Origin: Scleroderma bovista
Lineage: Eukaryota; Basidiomycota; Agaricomycetes; Boletales; Sclerodermataceae
Assembly (NCBI GenBank): GCA_037178675.1
Contig: JAYMGJ010000073.1
Span: forward strand, 1 to 64,000
Length of the DNA: 64,000 nt
Direction of reading: 5' to 3'
Shown piece after piece: positions 50,133-61,374 of this stretch. A program made the position numbers and the translations under genes. Under the pieces are notes generated by a model that saw only the letters and a list, made by a program, of their open reading frames with translations, searched no databases and was not told the DNA's origin. How positions within the stretch are numbered: position 1 is the first letter of the stretch; the number at the start of each line of letters is the position of its first letter.

Positions 50133-52232
50133 TGTGAGTCAAAGTGTGGATTTGGGTCGGAGTAATAACCCAAACACAACACCAACAAAGGACTACAAAT
50201 ATGTGTGAGTGGTGGTTTACCTCTGTGGTGTCCAGAGAGGATGTGCTAAGGAGGGGGGAAGGGGATCTACACCAACAGGGTGATGCAGATAATGATGCAG
50301 GATACTCCTGGGGTACAGGAGCAATAGATGATGAAGGGGATAGGGGTCTGGACTCTTCCTAAAGCCTAGGAAGTGTCAAAGTGGGGATTGGGGTGACTGG
50401 GACTGAAGTAGCAATACTACACCTAGAGGTTGGTGCAGCAAAGGGGCAAGGGGGCTCCTGACGTCCAGAAGCAATGGGATATGAAGGATAGACAGGCTAG
50501 ACTCTGCTTGAGCCTAGAGAAATACTTGGACTTGAATAGATTGAATAAAACTTGAATATCAGAGTCTTTAGACCTTCACTGAAGCCTACAAGACTCAAAG
50601 AGCTGAGGGGATACTGACTGAGAGAGTCTGAGAGAGGGATAATTTCGTGCAATTGGGTCATTTTTCACTGGGCTGAGCCCAGGGATTTAAATACATGGGG
50701 GGGGCACAGCATTAAAGTACAAAAAGAGAAGGGAGTAAGCAGAATTTGTCAAGGATTGGTAAGGGATTGGTAAGAGCTTTGTAAGGGGTTTGTAAGCAAT
50801 CAGTAAGCAAGGGATAAGCAGGAATGAGTAAGCATAGGGAGCATGAATAAGCTGCTGAGTAAAGGAATGAGTAAGCTGCATGACAAGATTGATTGGTAAG
50901 GGAGTGAGTCATCAGCTGAGTAATATACCAAAAATGCGAAAGGGATAGAGTAATACTGACAACAAGAGAGCATCAGTAAGCAAGGGATGAGTCACTGCAC
51001 AGCAGAAGGAGTCATTGATGCACAGCCTAAGAAGTTTGATGGGGGGCTGTGTACCATCAGGAATTTGATGGGACAACAATGGGGAAGATCTGAGATTAAT
51101 AGGGGGATTGATCCGAGACAAAACAGCCACAAGAAGGGTACCAGGGGTCCAGAGGTCTTTTGGGGGGGTCAGCATACACTAAGGTATAGTGCATGTGTTC
51201 TAGCGCCGCTGAAGCGCAACCATGGGCTCCCTTGACGAGCTCTCTTCTGGGAAAGAACGAGAGAGGGTTCTTCTTCCTAATAGCACTATAAAGTGGGGGG
51301 ATAACTGTCATGGTGCTGGGGGACGTCGTCTGAAAGTGGGGAAGCGGATAGAGTATTGAATTCAACACATCCAGGGAAGCGAGACGAACGACAGAGGAAG
51401 ATAGACATGGCAAGTATCTGGGAGGAAGGGACCATAGGCTGAGGGCTCAGGGAACACAGAGATGACCAGAGAAGACTTCTCAAGCTTGACAATAGACCTA
51501 AGATGACCAAAGTACATCCTTGATGCAGGACTGACGAGGAGAATGCGCTGACCAAGAATGAGAGGGTTTGAGGGAGCAGGCTGGGAAGATATGTGCCAGG
51601 CAGTGCACGGGAACTCTGGGAGAGGCTGTCCTAAGAGCAGGACATAGTGGAGATCTGCAGCAATAGCGGAGAAATGAACCAGAGAAAATACGGACTCCAT
51701 AGTGAGCGATGAAGCAAATGTCTGGATTGCGGGGGGAATATCTCCGTGGGAAATGAACGGATTTGCGTCGGAACTTGACAGGCAGATAGACCACGTTCTA
51801 GGCTCTCTGACAGTATAGTCACGTGCCTGATAGCTTCAGAAACGATGGAGCTATTCAAAATATCGGAATGCCGGCACTGGGCGCCTAAAAATGACATTTG
51901 GGCGCTAAAAATCATTTCTTCTCTTTCTCCTTCATTTCTCCATCAATTCTTCGGCTTCTTTGACCGTTCTGGTATGGGAGTTGGACTGCAGATGTGTGCA
52001 TTCATTTCTCATACCACAATTGATGTTATTCCTTCAGTTTCTTCTGCTTCTTGGCGGTTCTCGTGCGATAGATGACTGTCTGCATTGGCATTCATCTCTC
52101 GCATCAGGATAGTCTTCTTGTGTGATAGATGGCTATGATGAGGGTCCGTTGTGCTTATCCTTCACATAAGGATCATTCAATATAGGCGTTATCTTCCATG
52201 TTCACTGTACCAAACCTGTTTGGTGCATGACA
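50133..52232 (-). mobile_element. Solo LTR, copy C (2100 bp, reversed)
   Basis: Read on the minus strand it starts TGTCATGCACC and ends GACTCACA. GCGC flanks both sides (50129-50132, 52233-52236). Excision restores DEERTKFPDPTI in the nuclease gene. It keeps the internal ORF open to SLPWMC. Confidence 0.9.
51362..51700 (-). CDS. Open frame carried inside LTR copy C (112 aa, unknown function)
   Basis: Homologous to the frame in LTR copy A: MESVFSLVHFSAIAADLHYV, LLLGQPLPEFPCTAWHISSQ, LVSPASRMYFGHLRSIVKLE. It ends TGT TGA where copy A reads CGT CGA and continues. It lacks the 5-bp duplication that breaks copies B and D. Function unknown. Confidence 0.4.
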   Translation of the reverse strand: MESVFSLVHFSAIAADLHYVLLLGQPLPEFPCTAWHISSQPAPSNPLILGQRILLVSPASRMYFGHLRSIVKLEKSSLVISVFPEPSAYGPFLPDTCHVYLPLSFVSLPWMC

Positions 52233-53654
52233 GCGCTCCTCGTCAATGACCCACGTGAGCTCAAAGTGGCTTTGCCCAAGATGATGGTGCAGGTCCCTCT
52301 CCAACACCTGAAACAGATCTCTTCGCCACTTGGCATGGAACTCCATGAATTCAGCGAATAGGTTTGTGACCGCCACCTGGAAGAGTGTCCTTCCAAACCC
52401 ATATTGGACCAACCGATGAGAGATATCCACAGTACACCCTGGGAGCCCCATCTATAAGATGGGACTGTGAGTCCATAGCATGGACTGTAATAAGGAGCAA
52501 CTTACATTGTAGTCTGCACTGCTCATGAGCGTGATGAAGAGGAGATCCCCCCATCCAAGGGAAGGACCATGTTCAATTGCATCAACTGTATATAGTTCAA
52601 CGTCTCCATACTCTCTGGACAATGGCTGAATGCTAGCGCACAGCATAAGTACATTTGGCAGTGGTGGTATTTCACTGAACTCACCTTCGGAGGATGCTGG
52701 GCGCACCGAACAACAATGCATCATTGTATGGTGTCACCACAGCATCAACAAGACCACATGAGTGGAAATATGCAAGTTCCGCCTCTGCCTCTCCTGGAGC
52801 CTGGGTGATTCCCATCAGCAACTGAACAAAGCCACGAGCCTAGCCTACCTTGTGCCAACCGAAGCCAAACGCATCCAGAAGCTCTTGAAAGCGCTTCTCC
52901 AGGAGTGGTGGCCCTCCACTACAATGAAGGTGATCTTCGTCCTTCTTGAACACAGGCTTGTTTGGCCCATCGAAGATAAAGTGGGGGTGGAGGAGCATCT
53001 TGGAGATTGCTGCAAGCTGAGAGAAAATGGTCGGCATTTCGTTAGATTTTCCTATACCGGCAATGTGCCATGAAAATGCGGTGGTCAACGAATAAATCCA
53101 TGCACTAGTGGTTGCTGAGCAACAAAGTACACAACACATTCAGCCGCTCACCTCGCATTAAATCCGACTGTCAGTAATCGACCACCAGTTTTGTCACCAG
53201 ATGGCTCGAAGCAGTCAACAGCAACGTGGCTGAGCGTACAAGGCACTGCCACTGGCGCAAGAACCTATCATAATCAGCTCAATCATCCCAGATTGACACA
53301 AGGATGACACGAAACTAGTTTACTCACATCCCACAGTTCATTGAGTTTCATGACTATTGGTGGTCGTGTAGGACTTGCAATGAAAGGGGCAGATATATAT
53401 CCGCCTTGGAGGAGGTACATCAGCTGACGTAGCATGACGCCCCGCTGACAAAGACATGGTCAGAGCAGGGGCCAGAAGGGGAAGATGAAAGGACAACAAA
53501 TACTGACCCAAGCGACCACCCTTGTCATCTCCAGCACAAGTGTGAGGAAGTCTGGGGTGACGTGAAAATAAAAGTAAAATAAAAAAGGCATCTTTACTAT
53601 ACAAGATGGGGGAAAATCAGATTGATGTGGTGTCGTCGCAGAGAGGAGCAGACC

Positions 53655-54660
53655 AGGGGCCCCTGCTGACTGGACCAGTATTGAAACAATAGTAGATCAG
53701 ATGCTTTAGATCCTTCATCATGCGAACTTGTCTCATCAGCTGCAAATACCTGCACAGGAATCGTAGTGCGACTCCACGTGCTGCTCCGTAACTGTATTGG
53801 TGATGCCTTTACTGTTGCGCCCTTCGAATTGTCGAGCAAGGAGGTTGCCTGACCAGCGCTCAAGAAGGGGAATAATGTCCCGCATAAAAAACAGCCAAAC
53901 GCACCCTTCGGATGCCCAGAAACCACAACCGGGACCCTTGCCGACTGAACCAGTATTGAAATGATAGTAGATTAGATGCTTTAAATGCTTCGTCATGCGA
54001 ACATGTCTCATCAACTGCAAGTCATGTGAACTGAGAAGGCGGTCATGAGAGCAATAAACCAACCTTGTACTTGTACCTGTACATACCAGTCAAAGCACTG
54101 ATATGACCAAAGATATATTGCAATGCATCAGCAAGTTGGAATGCATTGACGATTCCAAGACGATATTGGATGTGGGGATCGATGACAAGCTTGGTAAGAC
54201 ACAAAATTTCGCGGTACAGGTGGAATGTGTTTCCAAAAATCAACTTTTTCCACTCTTTCATTGTGAGGGTCTTGACAGGCTTCAAGTCCATGTTGTAATC
54301 GAGATGGAGGTAGTGCAAATTCTATAGAGTAGATGCATAAACCTATTGAATATGAAATGTCAATAAATGTGTACCTTGTGGTGAATCAACAAGTAGCTTC
54401 TGATCAACCGGGAAGGCAATGTTCAATGTACCAGTTCTTCACCAATGGCACATCCTGCGCATGTCGCATCTGTCCCGAATGACAATTGTACAGGCCAGGC
54501 GCCCACCAGAGTGTGATACCTTCATCTTGCGGAGGTGTGATTGATCAAAGGATCAAAGTAAAATGCCAGAAGATCAGGGTTGTCCATATGGATATAGACG
54601 TTTTTCAGATGATATGGCGATAAATGGACGGATCTTGGGAGAGAGTTGTACCCTAATGAC
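53655..54660 (-). pseudogene. PRP8 (spliceosomal core protein) pseudogene fragment
   Basis: PRP8 is the central scaffold of the spliceosome and highly conserved, so the match is clear even when broken. Minus-strand pieces in the PRP8 order: [11 protein letters not shown] and [15 protein letters not shown] (54640-54530); [11 protein letters not shown] and [17 protein letters not shown] (to about 54415), then [58 protein letters not shown] and [10 protein letters not shown] (54318-54060); [54 protein letters not shown] and VESHYD (54010-53760); then a second copy of the LKHLIYY exon (53745-53660). About 90 residues are missing between the second and third pieces. It cannot make PRP8; the true gene must lie elsewhere. 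Confidence 0.88.
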
Positions 54661-54720
54661 GAGTTAGATGATGATGAGGAATGGTTGCGGCACCTACATC
54701 TTGTCACTGGCATAGTGTTC

Positions 54721-55694
54721 CTAGTGATACTGGAAACCCTCACGAACGAACAGGTTGTGGAGATAGGAGTATTCTGGCTTGTCATCGAAGTGCAGGGCAC
54801 GAGTATAGTTCAGGAAGATCCCAAACTTGCTCGGGAAACCACAACATAAGAGATCAGTAGGTGTTGTCATCTTCTTCTCCATTATTCAGTCATACTTCTG
54901 TTTCTTGGTGGCGGCTTTAAGGCCCTGCCAGGGGAAAGCACCGCAGAGGAAGTACATCAGAATATAAGCAAGGGACTCGAGGTCGTCCCTGTGCTCCTGC
55001 TCAACGCCCAAGTGAGTATTGATAGACGTATAGCAAGCGGTACCTGTAAGGTTCTTGTTCTCCCTGTATGGAATATGAAGGTGGGTCTTAGGGTCACGGA
55101 ACTTTTTAGCATGACTGAAGTCAATGATGTTGACTTGATTCCCACGCTTGCCAATGCCTATCAGGAAATTGACAGGCTTGATATCATGGTGGATAAAATT
55201 GCGGGAGTGAATGTACTCTATATGAGATATCTGTGTTTGGAGCCATGAGTGACAGGGAAAGACAGCAAGTAATGGGACTCACTAATTGATCGGCAAGTAA
55301 AAGAACAGTTTTGAGGCTGAACTTCCTGTTGCAGAAGTTGAAAAGATCTTCAAGAGATGGACCCAACAGATCGAGGACCATTGCATTGTAATTGCACTCA
55401 GTGCCAAATCATTGGACAAAGGGTACACTGACGCTGCCAGCCAGCATCTTGTAGACCTTGGACTCATACTCCGGCTGGGGATGCTTGGCCTTGACCGACT
55501 CAAGTTTGATGGCGACCTCCTCCCATGAGATGATGTTGATCCCAAGATAAATGTTGCCTGGATGGGGGGTGAGCGAGTGGAAATGTTGTGAGATAGCGCT
55601 TGCATGTACCGAAAGAACCAGAGCCGACCTTCTTTCTGAGCCTATACTTGCCACTGACACGGAGATCGAGTCTGTGAGCGGGACTTTCTGCCAT
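54721..55694 (-). pseudogene. Casein kinase 1 pseudogene
   Basis: Start [20 protein letters not shown] (ATG at 55694), Gly loop VGSGSFG joined over a 62-nt intron to NIYLGINI, then [24 protein letters not shown] at 55409-55411 stands where the family has Trp (before [10 protein letters not shown]). Then [20 protein letters not shown], an intron, [70 protein letters not shown] residues, and TGA at 54886-54888 in place of Arg of KYDRIMEKK. HRD is HHD and DFG is DFS. It ends FVREGFQYH, next to the PRP8 fragment in the same orientation. Confidence 0.88.
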
Positions 55695-56074
55695 GGCTGA
55701 AGTGGAGGAGGGTGAGGGCACTGGACAGGGAAGAGAGAAGATGAGTACCGACATGCAAGCACAGAGCGAAAGGCTGGAGGGGGTGTGGAGAGCAACATGG
55801 ACGTTGCACCTTGATTTCTTTGGTCGCCTCCACCTGATTTGTTGTGCAGAGCTGGTCCATCTGTGAGATTGACCATGAGGGGAGGTCGCAAGGTGTGTTG
55901 CCCTGTGACACACTGCTATGCATGGTGTCAATAGAAAATAATGGAGAATGGGGGGGAGAGGACTTACCAAATCAAAATATCAAAATGTACAGTCAAAGTC
56001 ACTGGATCATTCTTTAACTCTTGGAAAATAACAGCAAATGGTGGGGGGGACTCACCAAATGAAAAAAAAAATAG

Positions 56075-56414
56075 AAATGTTTGGTGGAACTCCTTCAACA
56101 CCGCTGGATCGATGTTTAACTCCCACTCCAAATACTGGTACATCTTTCTCTCTCCATCTGATTTATCTCCCTCAGCCGGAACATCCCCCTGTGCGACGAT
56201 CGACCATGATTTGTTTGAGTACGTGTCATCACATCAACACAAACGCGGAGACGAAAGGGCGATGGCCCGACAATCCCTGTGCAGTGGGAAAATGTGCCTT
56301 CAGTTGTTGAAGGAGACAGAGGACCACAAAGGTGGCTAAGGGATGTAGTTTAGTGTGGTGGAGGGCATATGCCCCAGAAGAGGACAGCGGAGGGAGGGGC
56401 GCACGTGCGCCCAC
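56075..56414 (-). pseudogene. PHO85-type cyclin pseudogene, partial copy 2
   Basis: KLHPLATFVVLCLLQQLKAH, FPTAQGLSGHRPFVSAFVLM, stop, then in another frame TYSNKSWSIVAQG, and EWELNIDPAVLKEF. It is a tandem copy of the C-terminal part of the neighbour at 56495-56924. Frameshifts and stops prevent function. Confidence 0.75.
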
Positions 56415-56785
56415 ACACCAGTGTCAAGAAAACCAATCCCCCAGAACCCAACAAGACAAGCGGGAGGGGTGCAAGTGCACCCACACACCGGCCCATCTCG
56501 AATTCCTTCAACGTCGCCGGATCCATGTTCAATTCCCACTCTAGATACTGGCACATCTCTCTCTCCATCTGATTTATCTCCCTGAGTTGGAACATCCCCT
56601 GGGCAACGATTGACCACGATTTGTTTGAATAAGTAAGTTGCAGATGACCTTGCTGGCCAACATGAACCTGGATACGAAGAGATGATGGCCTGATGATCCC
56701 TGTGCGGTGGGGAAACGAGCCTTGAGTCGTTGAAGAAGGACAAGGGCTGCAAACGTGACCGAGGGGTGTAGTTTCATCCGATGGA
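56107..56785. repeat. Tandem duplication covering the cyclin pseudogenes
   Basis: 56107-56365 and 56519-56785 align (TCTCTCTCCATCTGATTTAT, CCACGATTTGTTTGA or CCATGATTTGTTTGA, CCCTGTGC(A/G)GTGGG). The period is about 415 bp. Confidence 0.75.
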
Positions 56786-56924
56786 GAATGTATGCGATAA
56801 AATAGGAAGAGGACGGGGGCAACTTGGGGCAGGCGAAGAGGTGGGTGATGAATTTGGCACATAGGCATGATATGGGCTCGTGGCCGTAAAAAGGGTCAGG
56901 TTGCTGGGAAACAGACGCTGCCAA
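56495..56924 (-). pseudogene. PHO85-type cyclin pseudogene, copy 1
   Basis: Reads GHEPISCLCAKFITHLFACP, YFIAYILHRMKLHPSVTFAA, LVLLQRLKARFPTAQGSSGH, HLFVSRFMLASKVICN. It continues, after a one-base loss near 56640, with TYSNKSWSIVAQGMFQLREI, NQMEREMCQYLEWELNMDPA and TLKEFE. These are the cyclin-box helices of fungal PCL/PHO80-like cyclins, which activate CDKs. The frameshift between ICN and TYSNKSW marks it as a pseudogene. The stretch from the CK1 relic to 56075 has no gene. Confidence 0.78.
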
Positions 56925-58018
56925 TTGGGGTTTCTGATGTGCGTTGGAAGGTGTATGGAAGATAGAAGGGAGTGAGTGCTTACCGGGTGAGGATAAGGTA
57001 TCCGGGGGTGAGAGGTGTTGTGTACGAGTTGACCGGAGAGGGGAAGTACAGTGCGGGCCACACTGCTTGGTATGTCAGTACAACTCTGAAAGGAGGCTGC
57101 CACTGTCACAGGGGCTCACCGATTGACCAAGATCGCTGGCAGTGACGACGCTGAGCGCTGAGATCTGAGAGCTGAGAAATAACGAGCAAGGAGGGACCTG
57201 TTAACGGAAGCTGGATGAGGAGAATGCGTAGGCACTGGGCAGTGCATGCCCAATAACTGACCACACACCTGAGCATTACATCGTACCCTGACGCCTTGAG
57301 GCGAGGCTGGTTCAAGTTGTAAAGTGCTGGAAATCAGCTGTAAAGTCCTGTAAAGTCGCTTTACAACGGAAACTTTGCATGTAGCTTTGCAAAGTTGAAC
57401 CAGTAGCTTTGCAGTTCGCTTGACGGGACCAGGAAACTTGGTTGGATAAGTACATCATCAGGCGCAGCGGGTGTGAGGTCAGTTGTGACGGTACCCAGGG
57501 TTCGTTGACACTTGACAGCGGCCTAAAAAGGAAATTTAGCTGTGAGAGTGGCTGTGTCCCTGACCTACCTATGCAGTCCCCTTTCCTGCTATTAGTCTGT
57601 AAAATGCCAGTCTTTAGCTTAGGGAGCAGATGGAACTGATAGCTTGGAGGGCCTGCCGCTTGGTGCCAGCAAAGATTGGGTACTAAGGTTAGTTCTGCGG
57701 GTGCTTGAAGACATCAAAGGCTCAAACTGCCAACAGAAGGCCTCACCGACTCTAAGCGAGCGTCCTGATGCCAACGTCACCAGCGCGTGCAGTCTCGGTT
57801 CCTTGCCTGACAGCTGAGATCGTCACCGGGACAAAGCAATCACGACCCCGCCGCTGTAGATACTGATGACCTTCCTACGCGCGAAACCTGGGGCTCTGAC
57901 CATTCTGTCCTGCAGGCGTTCAAAGCCATCCATCAAGCCCCGGACTCTCTACAATATGTACCAGTAGTCATAGTACTGTAAGCCCTGAGCCGTAACCACT
58001 AAGCAACGTTCTGCCCGC
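56925..58018. other. No gene seen
   Basis: 57310-57420 has several AAGTCGCTTTACAA/AGCTTTGCA words. The minus strand at 57905-58015 has a tRNA A-box-like TTGCTTAGTGG, but no cloverleaf can be drawn. No coding region is supported. Confidence 0.45.
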
Positions 58019-60114
58019 TGTCATGCACCAAACAGGTTTGGTACAGTGAACATGGAAGATAACGCCTATATTGAATGATCCTTATGCGAAGGATAAGCAC
58101 GACGGACCCTCATTGTAGCCATCTATCGCACAAGAAGACTATCCTGATGCGAGAGATGAATGCCAATGCAGACAGTCATCTATCACATGAGAACCACCAA
58201 GAAGCAGAAGAAACTGAAGGAATAACATCAATTGTGGTATGAGAAAGGAATGCACACATCTGCAGTCCAAATCCCATACCAGAATGATCAAAGAAGCCGA
58301 AGAATTGATGGAGAAATGAAGGAGAAAGAGAAGAAATGATTTTTAGCACCCAAATGTCATTTTTAGGCGCCCAGTGCCGGCATTCCGATATTTTAAATAG
58401 CTCCATCGTTTCTGAAGCTATCAGGCACGTGACTATACCATCAGAGAGCCTAGAACGTGGTCTATCTGCCTGTCAAGTTCCGACGCAAATCTGTTCATTT
58501 CCCACGGAGATATTCCGCCTGCAATCCAGACATTCACTTCATTGCTCACTATGGAGTCCGTATTTTCTCTGGTTCATTTCTCCGCTATTGCTGCAGATCT
58601 CCACTATGTCCTGCTCTTAGGACAGCCTCTCCCAGAGTTCCCGTGCACTGCCTGGCACATATCTTCCCAGCCTGCTCCCTCAGTCCCTCTCGTTCTCGGT
58701 CAGCACGTTCTCCTCGTCAGTCCTGCATCAAGGACGTACTTTGGTCATCTTAGGTCTATTGTCAAGCTTGAAAAGTCTTCTCTTCTCTGGTCGTCTCTGT
58801 GTCCCCTGAGCCCTCAGCCTATGGTCCCTTCCTCCCAGATACTTGCCATGTCCATCTTCCTCTGTCATTTGTCTCACTTCCCTGGATGCGTTGAATTCAA
58901 TACTCTATCCACTTCCCTACTTTCAGACAATGTCCCCCAGCACCATGACAGTTATTCCCCCACTTTATAGTGCTATTAGGAAGAAGAACCCTCTCTCATT
59001 CTTTCCCAGAAGAGAACTCGTCAAGGGAGCCCATGGTTGCGCTTCAGCGGTGCTAGAACACATGCACTATACCTTAGTGTATGCTGACCCCTCAAAAAGA
59101 CCTCTGGACCCCTGGTACCCTTCTTGTGGCTGTTTTGTCTCGGATCAATCCCCCTATTAATCTCAGATCTTCCCCATTGTTGTCCCATCAAATTCCTGAT
59201 GGTACACAGCCCCCCCATCAAACTTCTTAGGCTGTGCATCAATGACTCCTTCTGCTGTGCAGTGACTCATCCCTTGCTTACTGATGCTCTCTTGTTGTCA
59301 GTATTACTCTATCCCTTTCGCATTTTTGGTATATTAATCAGCTGATGACTCACTCCCTTACCAATCAATCTTGTCATGCAGCTTACTCATTCCTTTACTC
59401 AGCAGCTTATTCATGCTCCCTATGCTTACTCATTCCTGCTTATCCCTTGCTTACTGATCGCTTACAAACCCCTTACAAAGCTCTTACCAATCCTTGACAA
59501 ATTCTGCTTACTCCCTTCTCTTTTTGTACTTTAATGCTGTGCCCCCCCATGTATTTAAACCCCTGGGCTCAGCCCAGTGAAAAAGAGACCCAATTGCACG
59601 AAATTATCCCTCTCTCAGACTCTCTCAATCAGTATCCCTTCAGTCCTTGAGTCCTTGTAGGCTTCAGTGAAGGTCTAAAGGCTCAATATTGTCAAGTTTA
59701 TCCAAGTTATTCAAGATCTATTCTTTTTACTAGGCTCAAGCAGAGTCTAGGCTTCATACCAGTCTATCTTCCTCGCCTCTGGACATTAGAGGCATCCCTG
59801 CCCCTTTGCTGCACCAACCTCTAGGTGTAGTATCATTACTTCAGTCTCTGTCAGCCCAATCCCTGCTTTGACACTTCCTAGGCTTTAGGAAGAGTCCAGA
59901 CCCCTATCCCCTTCGTCTTCTATTACTCCTGTACCCCAGGAGTATCCTGCATCATTGTCTGCATCACCCTGTTGGTGTAGATCCCCTTCCCCCCTCCTCA
60001 GCACATCCTCTCTGGACACCACGGAGGTAAACCACCACTTGCACATATTTGTAGTCCTTTGTTGGTGTTGTGTTTGGGTTATTACTCCGACCCAAATCCA
60101 CACTTTGACTCACA
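58019..60114 (+). mobile_element. Solo LTR, copy D (2096 bp)
   Basis: Starts TGTCATGCACCAAACAGG, ends TTTGACTCACA, with CCGC on both sides (58015-58018, 60115-60118). It is nearly identical to copy B over most of its length and shares the 5-bp duplication that breaks the internal ORF. TATTTAAA is at 59552-59559 and the hairpin at 59563-59577. Confidence 0.9.
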
Positions 60115-60118
60115 CCGC

Positions 60119-61374
60119 ACCCTGACCCGCCATACTAAACATTTGGTTCCGTGTCACGCTGCGACCACTTCTGGGCATGATCAATGATGCCGCGATGCCC
60201 TCACCCAGCAGGCACGGACGTTTCTGCTGCCACAGCTTGGCCAGTGTGACCAGATGCCGACGCTCGGCTTCGCAGCCCCCAGCACCACCACCTGCTGACT
60301 TGTCAGGATAAATGTACTTATCCTGTACTATGGGTTGTTCTTCCAGAGTTTCCCCTTGGCAACCCTCACAGTGATGAAATCACCTTAACAAGGGTCACAT
60401 GCACTGGAAATTCATTTCGTCATCCGTCCCTGAGGCTCCCCACCCTTCGCTGTTCGTGTGAGGGGTGAATGAATATTTGAATCCTATGGAACTGTAAACC
60501 CCAAAAAAATCCGCAATGTGAAAATCCTTGATTGAGCGATTATGTAACCTCAAATGCGCGATTAGGTGTGCTTGAATGCATGATCACCTTGCCCTGCAAG
60601 GTCACTGCAACTGGAAAAATGTGTCCTTTTTTTCGTCACCCGCGAATATGATGGTTTGAATGCGCGCCAAAGGTCCGCGTGAAATTAACTCAGCTATGGC
60701 AACAAGGGTATAATGCGGGATACTGCCATAAACCTACAATATTGAGAGATGCTCAATTGTCTATGTAGTACATAGTGATACTATAAAATCTCATGATGTT
60801 TGGTAGTCTATAAATCCCGCATATGCCTTTGTTGTTCCATTATAATGAGAGTCAGTTCAACCGTGTAGCAGTATTATAAATGTTCATTACATGTGGTTGT
60901 CTGGGCAAGGTGCCTGCCATCCATGACGGCGCTATTATCTGGTTTAATAGGTATGCTTGAATGCGCGGTTTGAGACTTGAATGTGTGGTTTAAGTTACTC
61001 TTCCGAATGTATATAGTAGTAAATCAACTCGATAATAGTAGCTACTACACAGTACATGTAAATCTACTAGTTCTCACTGTCATGTTGGGGTGGCAGGACT
61101 GTCGCTAAGGTGGCCTGTGTTGGGATGTGGGGCCGTCATTGTGCTGATGACCATGGCCGTGACCGTTACCATCGAGGTGCTGGGGTATGGGGCCATAGTC
61201 ACTGACGTGCTGGAGTGGTGTGGTCTGCTGTCGTACAGGTGGTGGATGTCGTCATGCTGGGGTCACAGGTGGGACCATCAAGTTGACGGTGGTGATGCCC
61301 ATTGTCATTGTTGTCATGCTGCATCAGCAAGGTGACAATTGGTCTTAACTCTCTTACAGTGTCTGGATTGTCTG
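60119..61374. other. No gene; short dispersed repeat and GT-rich tract
   Basis: 60362-60425 and 60580-60660 share words with 26290-26390 (ATGAAATCACCTT, AAGG(G)TCAC, GCACTGGAAATT, GTCATCCG, ATGGTTT). 61090-61335 is GT-rich. No coding region is supported. Confidence 0.5.

Larger units (their letters stand above)
49646..53351 (-). pseudogene. XPG/GEN1-like structure-specific nuclease, split by LTR copy C
   Basis: XPG-family nucleases cut branched DNA; Agaricomycetes have many GEN1-like copies. Exon 1 is MKLNELWD (53351-53328), spliced to VLAPVAVPCTLSHVAVDCFE and GGRLLTVGFNA. The N-domain continues with FSQLAAISKMLLHPHFIFDG and PNKPVFKKDE. The I-domain follows as APGEAEAELAYFHSCGLVDA, NDALLFGAPSILR, SLGWGDLLFITLMSSADYN and MGLPGCTVDISHRLVQYGFG. 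The frame stops at LTWVIDEER, where LTR C lies, and resumes at 50128 with TKFPDPTILATYLLPL. Residues that are Asp in the family as I know it read Asn (VGFNA) and Tyr (before NDALLFG). The C-terminal end is uncertain. Both the insertion and these changes argue it is dead. 53360-53650 holds no gene. Confidence 0.8.

Noticed and set aside
57905..58015. Possible tRNA on the minus strand (TTGCTTAGTGG resembles an A box)
   Set aside because: No B box at a proper distance and no acceptor stem could be drawn.
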